Positions 7,454-13,149 of a DNA stretch of 13,149 bases are shown piece by piece (the first letter of the stretch is position 1; every line of letters begins with the position of its first letter). The translations under genes were made by a program, and so were the position numbers. Location: contig JAISJZ010000077.1 of the NCBI GenBank assembly GCA_031261125.1, positions 1-13,149 on the forward strand, read 5' to 3'. This DNA comes from Planctomycetaceae bacterium (lineage in GTDB: Bacteria; Planctomycetota; Planctomycetia; Pirellulales; Thermoguttaceae). The notes beneath the pieces were generated by a model. That model ran no database searches. It was not told the DNA's origin and saw only the letters and a list, made by a program, of their open reading frames with translations.

Positions 7454-8389
7454 ATGGGCTTTTTCGACCGTATTAAACAGGGTTTGAAAAAAACAGTTCA
7501 AATCCTGAACACCGATATTCGGGACATTTTCAAACAGAAAGGACGCTTGGTGGACGATGCGTTCCTCGAAGAACTGTTTGAGATGTTCGTCAAAACCGAT
7601 ATGGGCGTTGCCGCTTCCAAGGAAATTATCGAAGAAATCCGAACGCAGTACCGCGGGCGGGTTGCTGAAATGCACGATGTTTTGCAAACGGTCAAAACGA
7701 AATTGAAGGACTTGATGAAACAACCGGCGGCACCGGTTCGTTTTGCCGAAAAGAAACCGACCGTGATAATGGTTTGCGGCGTGAACGGCAGCGGTAAAAC
7801 GACGACGATTGCAAAACTGACGGCGATGTTCCGCGCGGATAAGAAAGAAGTTGTTCTTGGAGCGGCAGATACATTTCGGGCGGCAGCGGTGGAACAGTTG
7901 ACGGTTTGGGCGCAGCGGCTCGGAGCGGAAATCGTTGTCGGGCAGTCCGGCAGCGACCCGGCAAGCGTTGCCCACAAGGCGGCAGCGAAGGCAATCGAAA
8001 GCGGGGCAGACGTTTGTATTATTGATACCGCAGGACGGCTGCAAACGCAGAAAAACCTGATGCAGGAACTTGAAAAAATCCGCAGAGTGATTAGCAAACA
8101 AATTCCCGAAGCCCCGCACGAAGTTATTTTGATTTTAGATGCGACAACGGGACAGAACGGCATCAGTCAGGCGAAGCATTTTACGGAAGCAGTGCAGTGT
8201 ACCGGCATTGTGTTGGCAAAGTTGGACGGTACGGCAAAGGGCGGCGTGGTGATTGCTATCCGCAAGCAGGTGGATTTGCCGGTGAAGTTTATCGGTGTCG
8301 GCGAATCGGCACAGGATTTGGCGTTGTTCGACCCGGACGAGTTTGTCGATGCGCTGTTTGATGAAACGGAAGAAACACCGGCGGTATAA
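7454..8389 (+). CDS. ftsY: Signal recognition particle receptor FtsY
   Basis: This 311-aa SRP GTPase acts as the membrane-associated receptor that docks SRP-ribosome complexes onto the Sec translocon. It opens with a basic amphipathic helix (MGFFDRIKQGLKKT), then the N domain (to about residue 95) and the G domain. G1/P-loop: GVNGSGKTTT from 109. The DTFRAAA motif is at 139-145, G3 DTAGR at 191-195, G4 AKLDGTAKGG from 255 (AKLD in place of TKxD, common in FtsY), and closing GVGE..QDL..FD. The long acidic A domain of E. coli FtsY is absent, as in many compact bacterial forms, so membrane contact probably uses the N-terminal helix. The same family contains Ffh, but the missing M domain excludes it. 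The start is ATG at 7454; no Shine-Dalgarno is visible (the upstream bases are pyrimidine-rich). Monocistronic: a terminator follows within 25 bp. Confidence 0.96.
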   Translation: MGFFDRIKQGLKKTVQILNTDIRDIFKQKGRLVDDAFLEELFEMFVKTDMGVAASKEIIEEIRTQYRGRVAEMHDVLQTVKTKLKDLMKQPAAPVRFAEKKPTVIMVCGVNGSGKTTTIAKLTAMFRADKKEVVLGAADTFRAAAVEQLTVWAQRLGAEIVVGQSGSDPASVAHKAAAKAIESGADVCIIDTAGRLQTQKNLMQELEKIRRVISKQIPEAPHEVILILDATTGQNGISQAKHFTEAVQCTGIVLAKLDGTAKGGVVIAIRKQVDLPVKFIGVGESAQDLALFDPDEFVDALFDETEETPAV

Positions 8390-8413
8390 CTTTTAACATC
8401 ATTCAACGAAACG

Positions 8414-8440
8414 AGCGGGAAACCGTGTTTCCCGCTTTTA
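8414..8440 (+). terminator. Intrinsic terminator of ftsY
   Basis: A perfect 10-bp stem, AGCGGGAAAC (8414-8423) with GTTTCCCGCT (8427-8436), has a CGT loop and is followed by TTTA. It begins 24 bp after the ftsY stop. It is enclosed by a 9-bp inverted repeat, TTCAACGAA (8402-8410) and TTCGTTGAA (8460-8468), which may help terminate the converging PEP-CTERM transcript. Confidence 0.85.
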
Positions 8441-8471
8441 TCGGAAGGTCTGAATCAACTTCGTTGAAACG

Positions 8472-9428
8472 TTATTTCGTCATTCTTCTTCTCCGGGCAA
8501 CAGCGGCACCGGCAATACCCAAACCGAAGATTAACATCGTTGCCGGTTCCGGCGTTGCAGTGGTTTCACCCGGAGCGATCGGAACGAAATCGTCGGGGGT
8601 GAAATTCGCATTTGCCGAAAGTGCGATGTAGCCACTTCCACCGAATCCCAAAGCATTTGATCCATCCCAAAATCCGCTTGCCTGACCGTTATGTCCATCG
8701 TTGTGAACGATGAAGGTCAACTGATTACCTGTTGCTAAAATTCCGTCGTTCGCTGCCATCTCGGAAGCATCAAAAGATGTGTTGAGCAATGTCTCTGCCT
8801 TCCAATTTTCCGCTCCGTAACCGGAGAGATACTTTTTAATTTCTTGACCGTTCAGATAAACACCTTCGATATGGTCATCGGCACCAAAGGACAGATTGAG
8901 AATGACGTTCAAATTCTCGTAGTTACTAATACTGTCAATTACACCGAAATCGAAAGTGTATGTGAAAGCATAATAACCATTCAGACCTTCACCTTTATCG
9001 TTGGTTCCGACTGCGGGTGTCAGCCAATCCATATGTGTTCCGGCACCATTGGTTGTCGTCAAATCCTTCGCGTCGATTTGTTTGACACTGCCGTAGGTAA
9101 TGGACGAACCTGCATTACCATTTTTGTCTTTGGTAGTCAGCCCCTTGCTGAAATTTTTCAAGACATCGCTTGCCACTGCCTCGTAGGATTTGGACGTAGC
9201 CGAATTAGCACCGGGATTATTGAACGCGTAGGTGAACAGAGAAGCAACACTCCAATTTCCATTGAGGGTATTGTTTTCCGATGTAGAAACATTGGCAAGT
9301 GCGGAAGAGAAGGTTCCGTAACCTTCAAGAAAATTTTCGGTCTTGGCAACCACCAGATCGGCGTTGGCGGTCAGAGCGGTTCCAAAAACGGTTAAAGCGG
9401 CGAGTGTGAAGTTAGTAAACGTGTTCAT
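8472..9428 (-). CDS. PEP-CTERM sorting-domain protein (exported surface protein)
   Basis: The 318-aa product has an N-terminal signal peptide (MNTFTNFTLAALTVFGTALTANA, cut about residue 23). The C-terminus is a textbook PEP-CTERM tail (292-318): PEP at 293-295, a hydrophobic helix with GLGIAGAAVA, then RRRR. Such proteins are exported by Sec, then cleaved and anchored or released by an exosortase; no exosortase gene is in this window. The mature part is rich in N, G, S, T and D. It includes a segment around FGADDHIEGVYLNGQEI and NQLTFIVHN that looks like a galactose-binding-type beta-sandwich, so a matrix or polysaccharide-associated role is plausible. The start is set by a strong Shine-Dalgarno, AAGGAG (9441-9436), unlike its neighbours, and a sigma-54 promoter lies upstream. 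The coding sequence is AT-richer than the flanking genes, suggesting high expression or a different history. Confidence 0.92.
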   Translation of the reverse strand: MNTFTNFTLAALTVFGTALTANADLVVAKTENFLEGYGTFSSALANVSTSENNTLNGNWSVASLFTYAFNNPGANSATSKSYEAVASDVLKNFSKGLTTKDKNGNAGSSITYGSVKQIDAKDLTTTNGAGTHMDWLTPAVGTNDKGEGLNGYYAFTYTFDFGVIDSISNYENLNVILNLSFGADDHIEGVYLNGQEIKKYLSGYGAENWKAETLLNTSFDASEMAANDGILATGNQLTFIVHNDGHNGQASGFWDGSNALGFGGSGYIALSANANFTPDDFVPIAPGETTATPEPATMLIFGLGIAGAAVARRRRMTK

Positions 9429-9435
9429 TGGTCTT

Positions 9436-9441
9436 CTCCTT
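9436..9441 (-). promoter_or_regulatory. Strong Shine-Dalgarno of the PEP-CTERM gene
   Basis: On the minus strand AAGGAG lies 7 nt before the ATG at 9428. The other complete large genes in the window show no comparable site, so it points to unusually efficient initiation on this mRNA. Confidence 0.8.
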
Positions 9442-9505
9442 GTATTTACGTTGTTTGTTGTGGCTTTGAATTAAATCACTGTCTCTTCTCTGGTAAAGTT
9501 ATAAC

Positions 9506-9520
9506 GCAGATTCCGTGCCA
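9506..9520 (-). promoter_or_regulatory. Sigma-54 (RpoN) -24/-12 promoter of the PEP-CTERM gene
   Basis: The minus strand reads TGGCACGGAATCTGC. Against TGGCAC-N5-TTGC, nine of ten fixed positions match, with correct GG-to-GC spacing. Transcription would begin near 9494, giving a leader of about 65 nt that contains the AAGGAG site. Sigma-54 promoters need an enhancer-binding activator; a candidate site is at 9674-9703. In other bacteria with PEP-CTERM systems, the PrsK/PrsR two-component pair acts with RpoN on PEP-CTERM genes, which fits. Confidence 0.75.
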
Positions 9521-9673
9521 GCGGGATAAAATTTTTTAATGGTTTTTTAAGAAACGTAAATCTAATAAATACAAGCACTTACGAAAAAACAATTAAAAAT
9601 GTTAAAAATGAAATTGGAAAATTGCCGTTTTATTGACATTTTTTTTTGGAAAAATAGGCGGTCAAAATACCAT

Positions 9674-9703
9674 TGCAAAAAGATACACTTGTTTCGTTTT
9701 GCA
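9674..9703. promoter_or_regulatory. Inverted repeat, candidate upstream activator site
   Basis: TGCAAAA (9674-9680) and TTTTGCA (9697-9703) form perfect 7-bp arms, 23 bp start to start, close to two helical turns. The site is about 180 bp upstream of the sigma-54 start site, in the usual range for an enhancer-binding protein, with A/T-tract DNA between them. It is also 50 bp before the rightward sigma-70 promoter, so it could serve that instead. A 7-bp match in AT-rich DNA can arise by chance. Confidence 0.35.
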
Positions 9704-9753
9704 GCAACTTTTCTAATCGGGGACCAAAAACAACCGGATTTTGCCTATACGCA

Positions 9754-9782
9754 TTGACAACAGCAGGACATTCACGGATAAT
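9754..9782 (+). promoter_or_regulatory. Sigma-70-type promoter of the 752-aa gene and yebC cluster
   Basis: TTGACA (9754-9759, exact consensus) is followed after 17 nt by GATAAT (9777-9782, 5 of 6). Transcription would begin near 9789, about 82 nt before the ATG at 9871. This is the strongest sigma-70-like match I found in the window. Confidence 0.65.
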
Positions 9783-9870
9783 ACGGGGCAGTTGCCGCTC
9801 CATTACAAGATAAGGGGTACTTCTATTTTTTGATGAGTTTTTAGAAACTCCCTAATGTCATCACAAGACA

Positions 9871-12129
9871 ATGACTAACAACCGGTTCGCCATTATACTT
9901 TCTGCGCTGCTCCTGTTTCCGCTTTCTGTTTCGGCACAATCCTCCGACCCGACGGAAGATGTTTCCTCGCCGTTTGCTTTTACTGCTGCCGAAAAAGTTC
10001 AACTGCTGGACAAAGCCCAAGAAACGCTGCGGTGGCACCAGACCTTGGACAAAGAGGCGAAACAAAACACCGTACCGCCGCCGCGGTACCGGAAGCATAT
10101 CAGTCCGCTCGAACTGATGCAGGCAGCGGCAATTCTAAAAGAAAAAAGTCAGCCGGACTTGTCCCGAAGTATGCGGGAAATCCTGCCGTACTTTCAAATC
10201 ACGCCCGCCGAGTGCTTTGAAATCGCGGAACGGCTCGGTACTGCTGTGCTGGACTCATTTCAGAATGAAAAAGAGATATTGGGTGCCGATACGCCGGATT
10301 CAACAACCCGCATCAAAAGCGGTGCCGCCGCGTTTTTGAAAGAATCGCTGCGTCCTGCCGAAAAAATTGCGCTGATGGAAGAGCCGAAAACGGGCTACGA
10401 CATAATGAAGGCGGTGAACGTGCTGGCGGTTGCCGGACGACCGGTCTTGACGCGGTACTACCTGAATCAATTTTTGGCGTTGGAAGTCAAACAAGAGGAG
10501 TGTGAAAAAATTGTCCGCAAAATCGGTTCCGCCAAACTGATGCAAATCGCCGGCAACAAGAATCTTGCTCCGCAAGGCGAAAAGGCGGTTTCCAAGATTT
10601 TCAGCACATTAGGTACCGGTGCGAAACCGTTGTCCGATGCCGAAAAAAAGGATGCGCTTGCCGATGTTCTGAAAAGCGGCGATGCTGCTGCTCTTGCAGC
10701 CCGTGCAAACGATTACATCGAAAAGAACCGTCCGCTGCGTTCCGATGCCGACGGTAGAGTGTTGTGCTGGGTAGAGAACGGCAAAGACGGCAAAGCGCAA
10801 ACCGCTTTATTATCTGTACCGGCAGCGTACCGGGAATATGCGTACCGGTGTGCGAAACAAGCGTATTCGCTGGACACGGCGTTTGAAACACTGTATTACC
10901 TCACCGCGTTTGAACGGGCGGCACACAAGAAAGAAGAGGGAAAAGAATATGAGCAAGAAGCGGTTCCGGCATCTCTTTCGCCTTCTTCACTGGAACGGAT
11001 TTTGACGGAATCCTTAAAACGGGAACAGTACGGTGCTGCCCAAGTTGCCGCAACGCTGTTAGGCGAAAAGGGAAAAGCGGAAACGCAACTAAACACGGCG
11101 GACGGGCAGCCAAGTCCGCTGGTGCTTGCCGTTGTTGCGAAAAACCGGTCTGTCCGGTTTGCCGCCGCGGAAGCGGTAATGAAATTAAAGCCGCAAAAGC
11201 CGTATCCCGGTTCAAGTTTCGTATCGGAAACCTTGACGTGGTTTTCGCGGGCAGACGGTCGCAAAGTGTTGGTGTCGGCACATCCGAATCAGACCGATGC
11301 AATGCGGACAGCAGGGCATTTTATTGCTTGCGGCTACAAAAGTGAAATTGCAAAGAGTTGCAAAGAAGCGATGCGGGCAGCGGCGGACAGTCCCGATGTG
11401 GAACTCGTTGTTGTTGACCTGCGCTGTGCCGACCCGCCGGTACCGTCGTTTGTTCAGGAATTGCGGAACGATGCCCGGACGGCAGAAATACCGGTTGCGG
11501 TGTTAACCGATGATAAATCCGTGCTGGAAACGGCACCGGTTCCTCAAACGATGCAATCGTTGCCGGCAATGCAGAAGATTGACCGGTTATTACCGGACAA
11601 TCCGTTTGCGGTATCGCTGTCGCTGCCGTATCCGCTCATTTCGTCCGATGAGGCGGCAAAATGGGTGAATACCGATTTGCTGGAAAAAACCGGTGCGAAT
11701 CCGGTGCCGCCGGAAAAGCGGATTGAACAGGCGAAACAAGCATTGTCCTGGATTTTGGAAATCATTCAGGAAACGGAAAACGGGCAGAGAGTTTATCATT
11801 TTGAAACGCTGGACGATACGGTGTCCCGTGCGCTGCGCAGCGATGTTCGGCTTACGGCGGGGCTGCCGTTAGCGGCGGCGGTGAAATCGGGAACGATACA
11901 AAATTCACTGTATAATGCTGCTGCCGATATTATTCATCCGTTGGAAGTGCGGCGCAAAGCGGCGGACTATTTTATCCAAAGCATTGAAAAGTACGGCGTT
12001 CTGCTGCGGGGGCAACAGGTTCAACGGCTTTACGACCGGTACAATGCCAGTGCCGAAGAATCGAAGGAATCGCAGGAATTACTCGGTAAGATACTCGATG
12101 CCGTTGAAAAGAAAACATTGAAAAAATAA
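9871..12129 (+). CDS. Secreted protein with helical repeats and a degenerate receiver-like domain
   Basis: The 752-aa product has a signal peptide (MTNNRFAIILSALLLFPLSVSA, cut before Q23), so it works outside the cytoplasm. Residues about 40-450 are mostly alpha-helical, alanine- and lysine-rich, with repeat-like helix pairs resembling HEAT or tetratricopeptide arrays. Residues about 464-575 read like a CheY-type receiver: strand KVLVSA (465-470), helix with AGHFIACGY, strand VELVVVDLR with D516 at the phospho-acceptor position, and IPVAVLT with T546 at the conserved Thr/Ser position. The paired acidic residues expected after the first strand are missing (AHPN instead), so Mg2+-dependent phosphorylation is unlikely. 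A further helical region runs to a lysine-rich end. I do not recognise a named family; similar secreted HEAT-plus-receiver proteins occur in planctomycetes, as I recall. No Shine-Dalgarno is seen. It is probably cotranscribed with yebC 27 bp downstream. Confidence 0.75.
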   Translation: MTNNRFAIILSALLLFPLSVSAQSSDPTEDVSSPFAFTAAEKVQLLDKAQETLRWHQTLDKEAKQNTVPPPRYRKHISPLELMQAAAILKEKSQPDLSRSMREILPYFQITPAECFEIAERLGTAVLDSFQNEKEILGADTPDSTTRIKSGAAAFLKESLRPAEKIALMEEPKTGYDIMKAVNVLAVAGRPVLTRYYLNQFLALEVKQEECEKIVRKIGSAKLMQIAGNKNLAPQGEKAVSKIFSTLGTGAKPLSDAEKKDALADVLKSGDAAALAARANDYIEKNRPLRSDADGRVLCWVENGKDGKAQTALLSVPAAYREYAYRCAKQAYSLDTAFETLYYLTAFERAAHKKEEGKEYEQEAVPASLSPSSLERILTESLKREQYGAAQVAATLLGEKGKAETQLNTADGQPSPLVLAVVAKNRSVRFAAAEAVMKLKPQKPYPGSSFVSETLTWFSRADGRKVLVSAHPNQTDAMRTAGHFIACGYKSEIAKSCKEAMRAAADSPDVELVVVDLRCADPPVPSFVQELRNDARTAEIPVAVLTDDKSVLETAPVPQTMQSLPAMQKIDRLLPDNPFAVSLSLPYPLISSDEAAKWVNTDLLEKTGANPVPPEKRIEQAKQALSWILEIIQETENGQRVYHFETLDDTVSRALRSDVRLTAGLPLAAAVKSGTIQNSLYNAAADIIHPLEVRRKAADYFIQSIEKYGVLLRGQQVQRLYDRYNASAEESKESQELLGKILDAVEKKTLKK

Positions 12130-12133
12130 CTGC

Positions 12134-12156
12134 CAACTTATCAACTATCAACACTT
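12134..12156. repeat. Short heptamer repeat before yebC
   Basis: Two exact TATCAAC heptamers (12139-12152), flanked by a CCAACT half-unit and ACTT, fill the gap between the 752-aa gene and the yebC ATG. The 7-bp period and TATC core are shared with the ATTATCC heptamers in the mutL linker. The repeat occupies the place where a Shine-Dalgarno would be expected. Confidence 0.4.
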
Positions 12157-12915
12157 ATGTCAGGACATTCACACTGGGCTGGAATTAAACACAAGAAAGC
12201 ACTCGTTGACGCAAAACGGGGGAAACTTTGGAGCAAACTGGCGAAGGCAATCATCATTGCCGCGAAAATCGGCGGCGGCGACCCCGACGGCAACATTCGT
12301 TTGCGGGCTGCGATTGATGAAGCGAAGGCAGTGTCGCTGCCGAAGGACAACATTGCCCGTGCCATTAAACGGGGAACCGGCAGCGATGCCGCCGACCAAC
12401 TGGACGAACTCGTCTATGAAGGATATGGTGCCGGCGGCGTGGCGATTTACGCTGAAGCCGTAACCGACAACCGGAACCGGACTGCGCCGGAAATCCGCAA
12501 GATTTTTGAGCAGTGCGGCGGAAAACTCGGTACGACCGGCTGTGTTGCTTGGAATTTTGAGAGAAAAGGCACCTTTCAAATTGTCAAAGACGGCAAACTA
12601 ACCGAGGACTTCTTGATGGAGTTGGCGTTGGAAGCGGGAGCGGACGATGTGATTGAGTCCGAAGAGGGTTTTGAAATCGTCTGCGCTCCCGAAGCGTATC
12701 CGGCGGTTTCCGATGCGTTAACGAAAGCAAAAATTGAACCGGTCGATTCGCAACTCGGCTTGCAGGCGAAGGACACAGCCGAAATTACCGATGAAGAGAC
12801 CGCCCGGCGGGTTCTTAAACTGATGGATATGCTCGATGACCACGATGATATTCAAAAAGTGTCATCGAATTACAGTATCCCGGACGAACTGCTGGAAAGG
12901 TTAGAAGATGAATGA
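12157..12915 (+). CDS. yebC: YebC/PmpR (TACO1) family protein
   Basis: The product is 252 aa, the normal family length. The N-terminus MSGHSHWAGIKHKKALVDAK is the family signature, followed by RGKLWSKLAKAIIIAAKIGGGDPDGN, the LPKDNIARAIKRGTG segment, and YEGYGAGGVAIYAEAVTDNRNRTAPEIRKIF with CGGKLGTTGCVAWNF. The acidic C-terminus (LLERLEDE) is also typical. Long annotated as a transcriptional regulator, the family includes members (mitochondrial TACO1, bacterial YebC2) shown to relieve ribosome stalling on proline-rich sequences; which role applies here cannot be told from the sequence. In many bacteria it sits beside ruvC; here it follows a secreted-protein gene instead. ATG at 12157 agrees exactly with the conserved N-terminus. 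Its end overlaps a 38-codon ORF by 8 nt. Confidence 0.96.
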   Translation: MSGHSHWAGIKHKKALVDAKRGKLWSKLAKAIIIAAKIGGGDPDGNIRLRAAIDEAKAVSLPKDNIARAIKRGTGSDAADQLDELVYEGYGAGGVAIYAEAVTDNRNRTAPEIRKIFEQCGGKLGTTGCVAWNFERKGTFQIVKDGKLTEDFLMELALEAGADDVIESEEGFEIVCAPEAYPAVSDALTKAKIEPVDSQLGLQAKDTAEITDEETARRVLKLMDMLDDHDDIQKVSSNYSIPDELLERLEDE

Positions 12916-13024
12916 TGACGGCGCAAATCAGGACTTCCTAAATTCGTGGCAGCCGGGCGAACCGATACCGCCGGAGTACAAGGAACACCGCAAGCAGTTA
13001 AAGAAGTTTCCGGGAACGGAATAG
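12908..13024 (+). CDS. Putative 38-aa protein overlapping the end of yebC
   Basis: An ATG at 12908 lies inside the last codons of yebC (8-nt overlap, ATGAATGA), followed by 38 codons and TAG at 13022-13024. The product begins MNDDGANQDF, has WQPGEPIPPEY in the middle and ends KKFPGTE; it is polar, acidic then basic, with no signal or membrane segment. An AAAGG sequence 8 nt before the ATG could act as a ribosome site, and the overlap would allow translational coupling to yebC. Third-position choices look like those of the neighbouring genes. I do not recognise it. It could be chance, or the remnant of a longer gene cut by the adjacent IS end. Confidence 0.45.
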   Translation: MNDDGANQDFLNSWQPGEPIPPEYKEHRKQLKKFPGTE

Positions 13025-13031
13025 TTTCGCG

Positions 13032-13149
13032 GTATCCGTTCACGCTTCTTTTAATAATGTAGGTGCAGGGATTTTGTCGAAAAAGTTTTTGGTGCATTCC
13101 TGCAAGAACTCCATCACGCTGCGTCCCTGCTGTTGACACGTTTGCAACA
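13032..13149 (-). mobile_element. 3' end of an IS66-type insertion sequence, running off the right edge
   Basis: The leftward transposase tail (see the partial gene at 13040-13149) ends with a TGA that runs directly into GTATCCGTTCAC read on the plus strand from 13032. That matches the GTAAGCG-type terminal repeat of IS66 elements at 5 of the first 7 positions, which would place the left boundary about 13032. The opposite end and any 8-bp target duplication lie outside the window, so the boundary is tentative. Confidence 0.45.
13040..13149 (-). CDS. IS66-family transposase, C-terminal fragment (5' part outside window)
   Basis: On the minus strand a frame open from the window edge (first full codon at 13147) encodes 35 residues starting LQTCQQQGRSVMEFLQEC and ending IPAPTLLKEA, with TGA at 13042-13040. 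The TCxQQGRSxxEFL core and P-x-P-x-LL ending are the recurrent C-terminal signature of IS66-type DDE transposases (TnpC). The catalytic DDE domain lies beyond the edge, so whether the gene is intact is unknown. The fragment is too short for a certain family call. It faces the yebC cluster, ending 16 bp from the 38-aa ORF stop. Confidence 0.6.
   Translation of the reverse strand, partial: LQTCQQQGRSVMEFLQECTKNFFDKIPAPTLLKEA

Larger units (their letters stand above)
9429..9870. other. AT-rich divergent regulatory region, no gene
   Basis: These 442 bp between the leftward PEP-CTERM gene and the rightward 752-aa gene have no credible ORF on either strand. They contain, left to right, the Shine-Dalgarno and sigma-54 promoter of the PEP-CTERM gene, an AT-rich A/T-tract segment (about 9525-9660) that could be bent DNA or bind a nucleoid protein such as IHF, an inverted repeat (9674-9703), and the sigma-70 promoter of the rightward genes (9754-9782). 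Confidence 0.7.

Noticed and set aside
7451..8163. Two long minus-strand frames of about 220 codons each
   Set aside because: Both are antisense to ftsY, which has all SRP GTPase motifs; the products are Cys/Arg- or Ser-rich shadow translations.
8844..9395. 183-codon plus-strand frame
   Set aside because: Antisense to the PEP-CTERM gene, whose Shine-Dalgarno, signal peptide and sorting tail settle the coding strand.
9634..9639. TTGACA-like box in the A/T-rich spacer
   Set aside because: No acceptable -10 element lies 16-18 nt downstream (TAGGCG only).
9855..9878. Seven-codon ORF overlapping the start of the 752-aa gene
   Set aside because: It has no ribosome site and no regulatory peptide pattern; most likely chance.
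12870..13139. 89-codon minus-strand frame across the end of yebC and the right edge
   Set aside because: Antisense to the yebC end and the 38-aa ORF; at the right edge a different minus frame gives the recognisable transposase ending.
1..13149. CRISPR arrays, tRNA/rRNA genes, riboswitches, toxin-antitoxin or defence systems
   Set aside because: No spaced direct repeats, cloverleaf patterns, known riboswitch cores or defence-type domains were seen in genes or spacers.

Overview
The window most likely comes from a planctomycete or a near relative in the PVC superphylum. The evidence is a secreted multi-heme protein resembling the hydrazine synthase alpha subunit, a PEP-CTERM surface protein, a secreted family with a receiver-like domain, a free-standing URO-D-type enzyme, and mostly weak or absent Shine-Dalgarno sequences. 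This is inferred from protein families; no rRNA or ribosomal protein gene is present to fix the taxonomy. Base composition is balanced in genes and AT-rich in the one long intergenic region.

Layout. 1-1452 (+): 3' part of mutL, whose inter-domain linker carries an inverted heptamer-repeat element read in frame. 1492-4503 (+): a secreted c-type cytochrome with discoidin-like and beta-propeller regions. It meets, end to end with a 12-bp overlap, a URO-D/corrinoid-methyltransferase-like gene (4492-5502, -), which follows a secreted GH71/GH99-like glycosidase (5587-7299, -). A compact divergent promoter region (7300-7453) separates that glycosidase from ftsY (7454-8389, +), which ends at a clear intrinsic terminator. 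The PEP-CTERM gene (8472-9428, -) converges on this terminator. The 442-bp spacer 9429-9870 holds a near-consensus sigma-54 promoter driving the PEP-CTERM gene and a near-consensus sigma-70 promoter driving the rightward cluster: a 752-aa secreted protein (9871-12129), yebC (12157-12915) and an overlapping 38-codon ORF (12908-13024). The right edge (about 13032-13149, -) holds the 3' end of an IS66-type transposase.

Functional reading. Housekeeping genes (mutL, ftsY, yebC) alternate with envelope or secreted genes (cytochrome, glycosidase, PEP-CTERM protein, 752-aa protein). No complete multi-gene novel system is evident. The most interesting items are the sigma-54 control of a PEP-CTERM gene with a possible upstream activator site, the repeat element absorbed into MutL, the pseudo-receiver domain in an exported protein, and the discoidin-bearing HzsA-like cytochrome.
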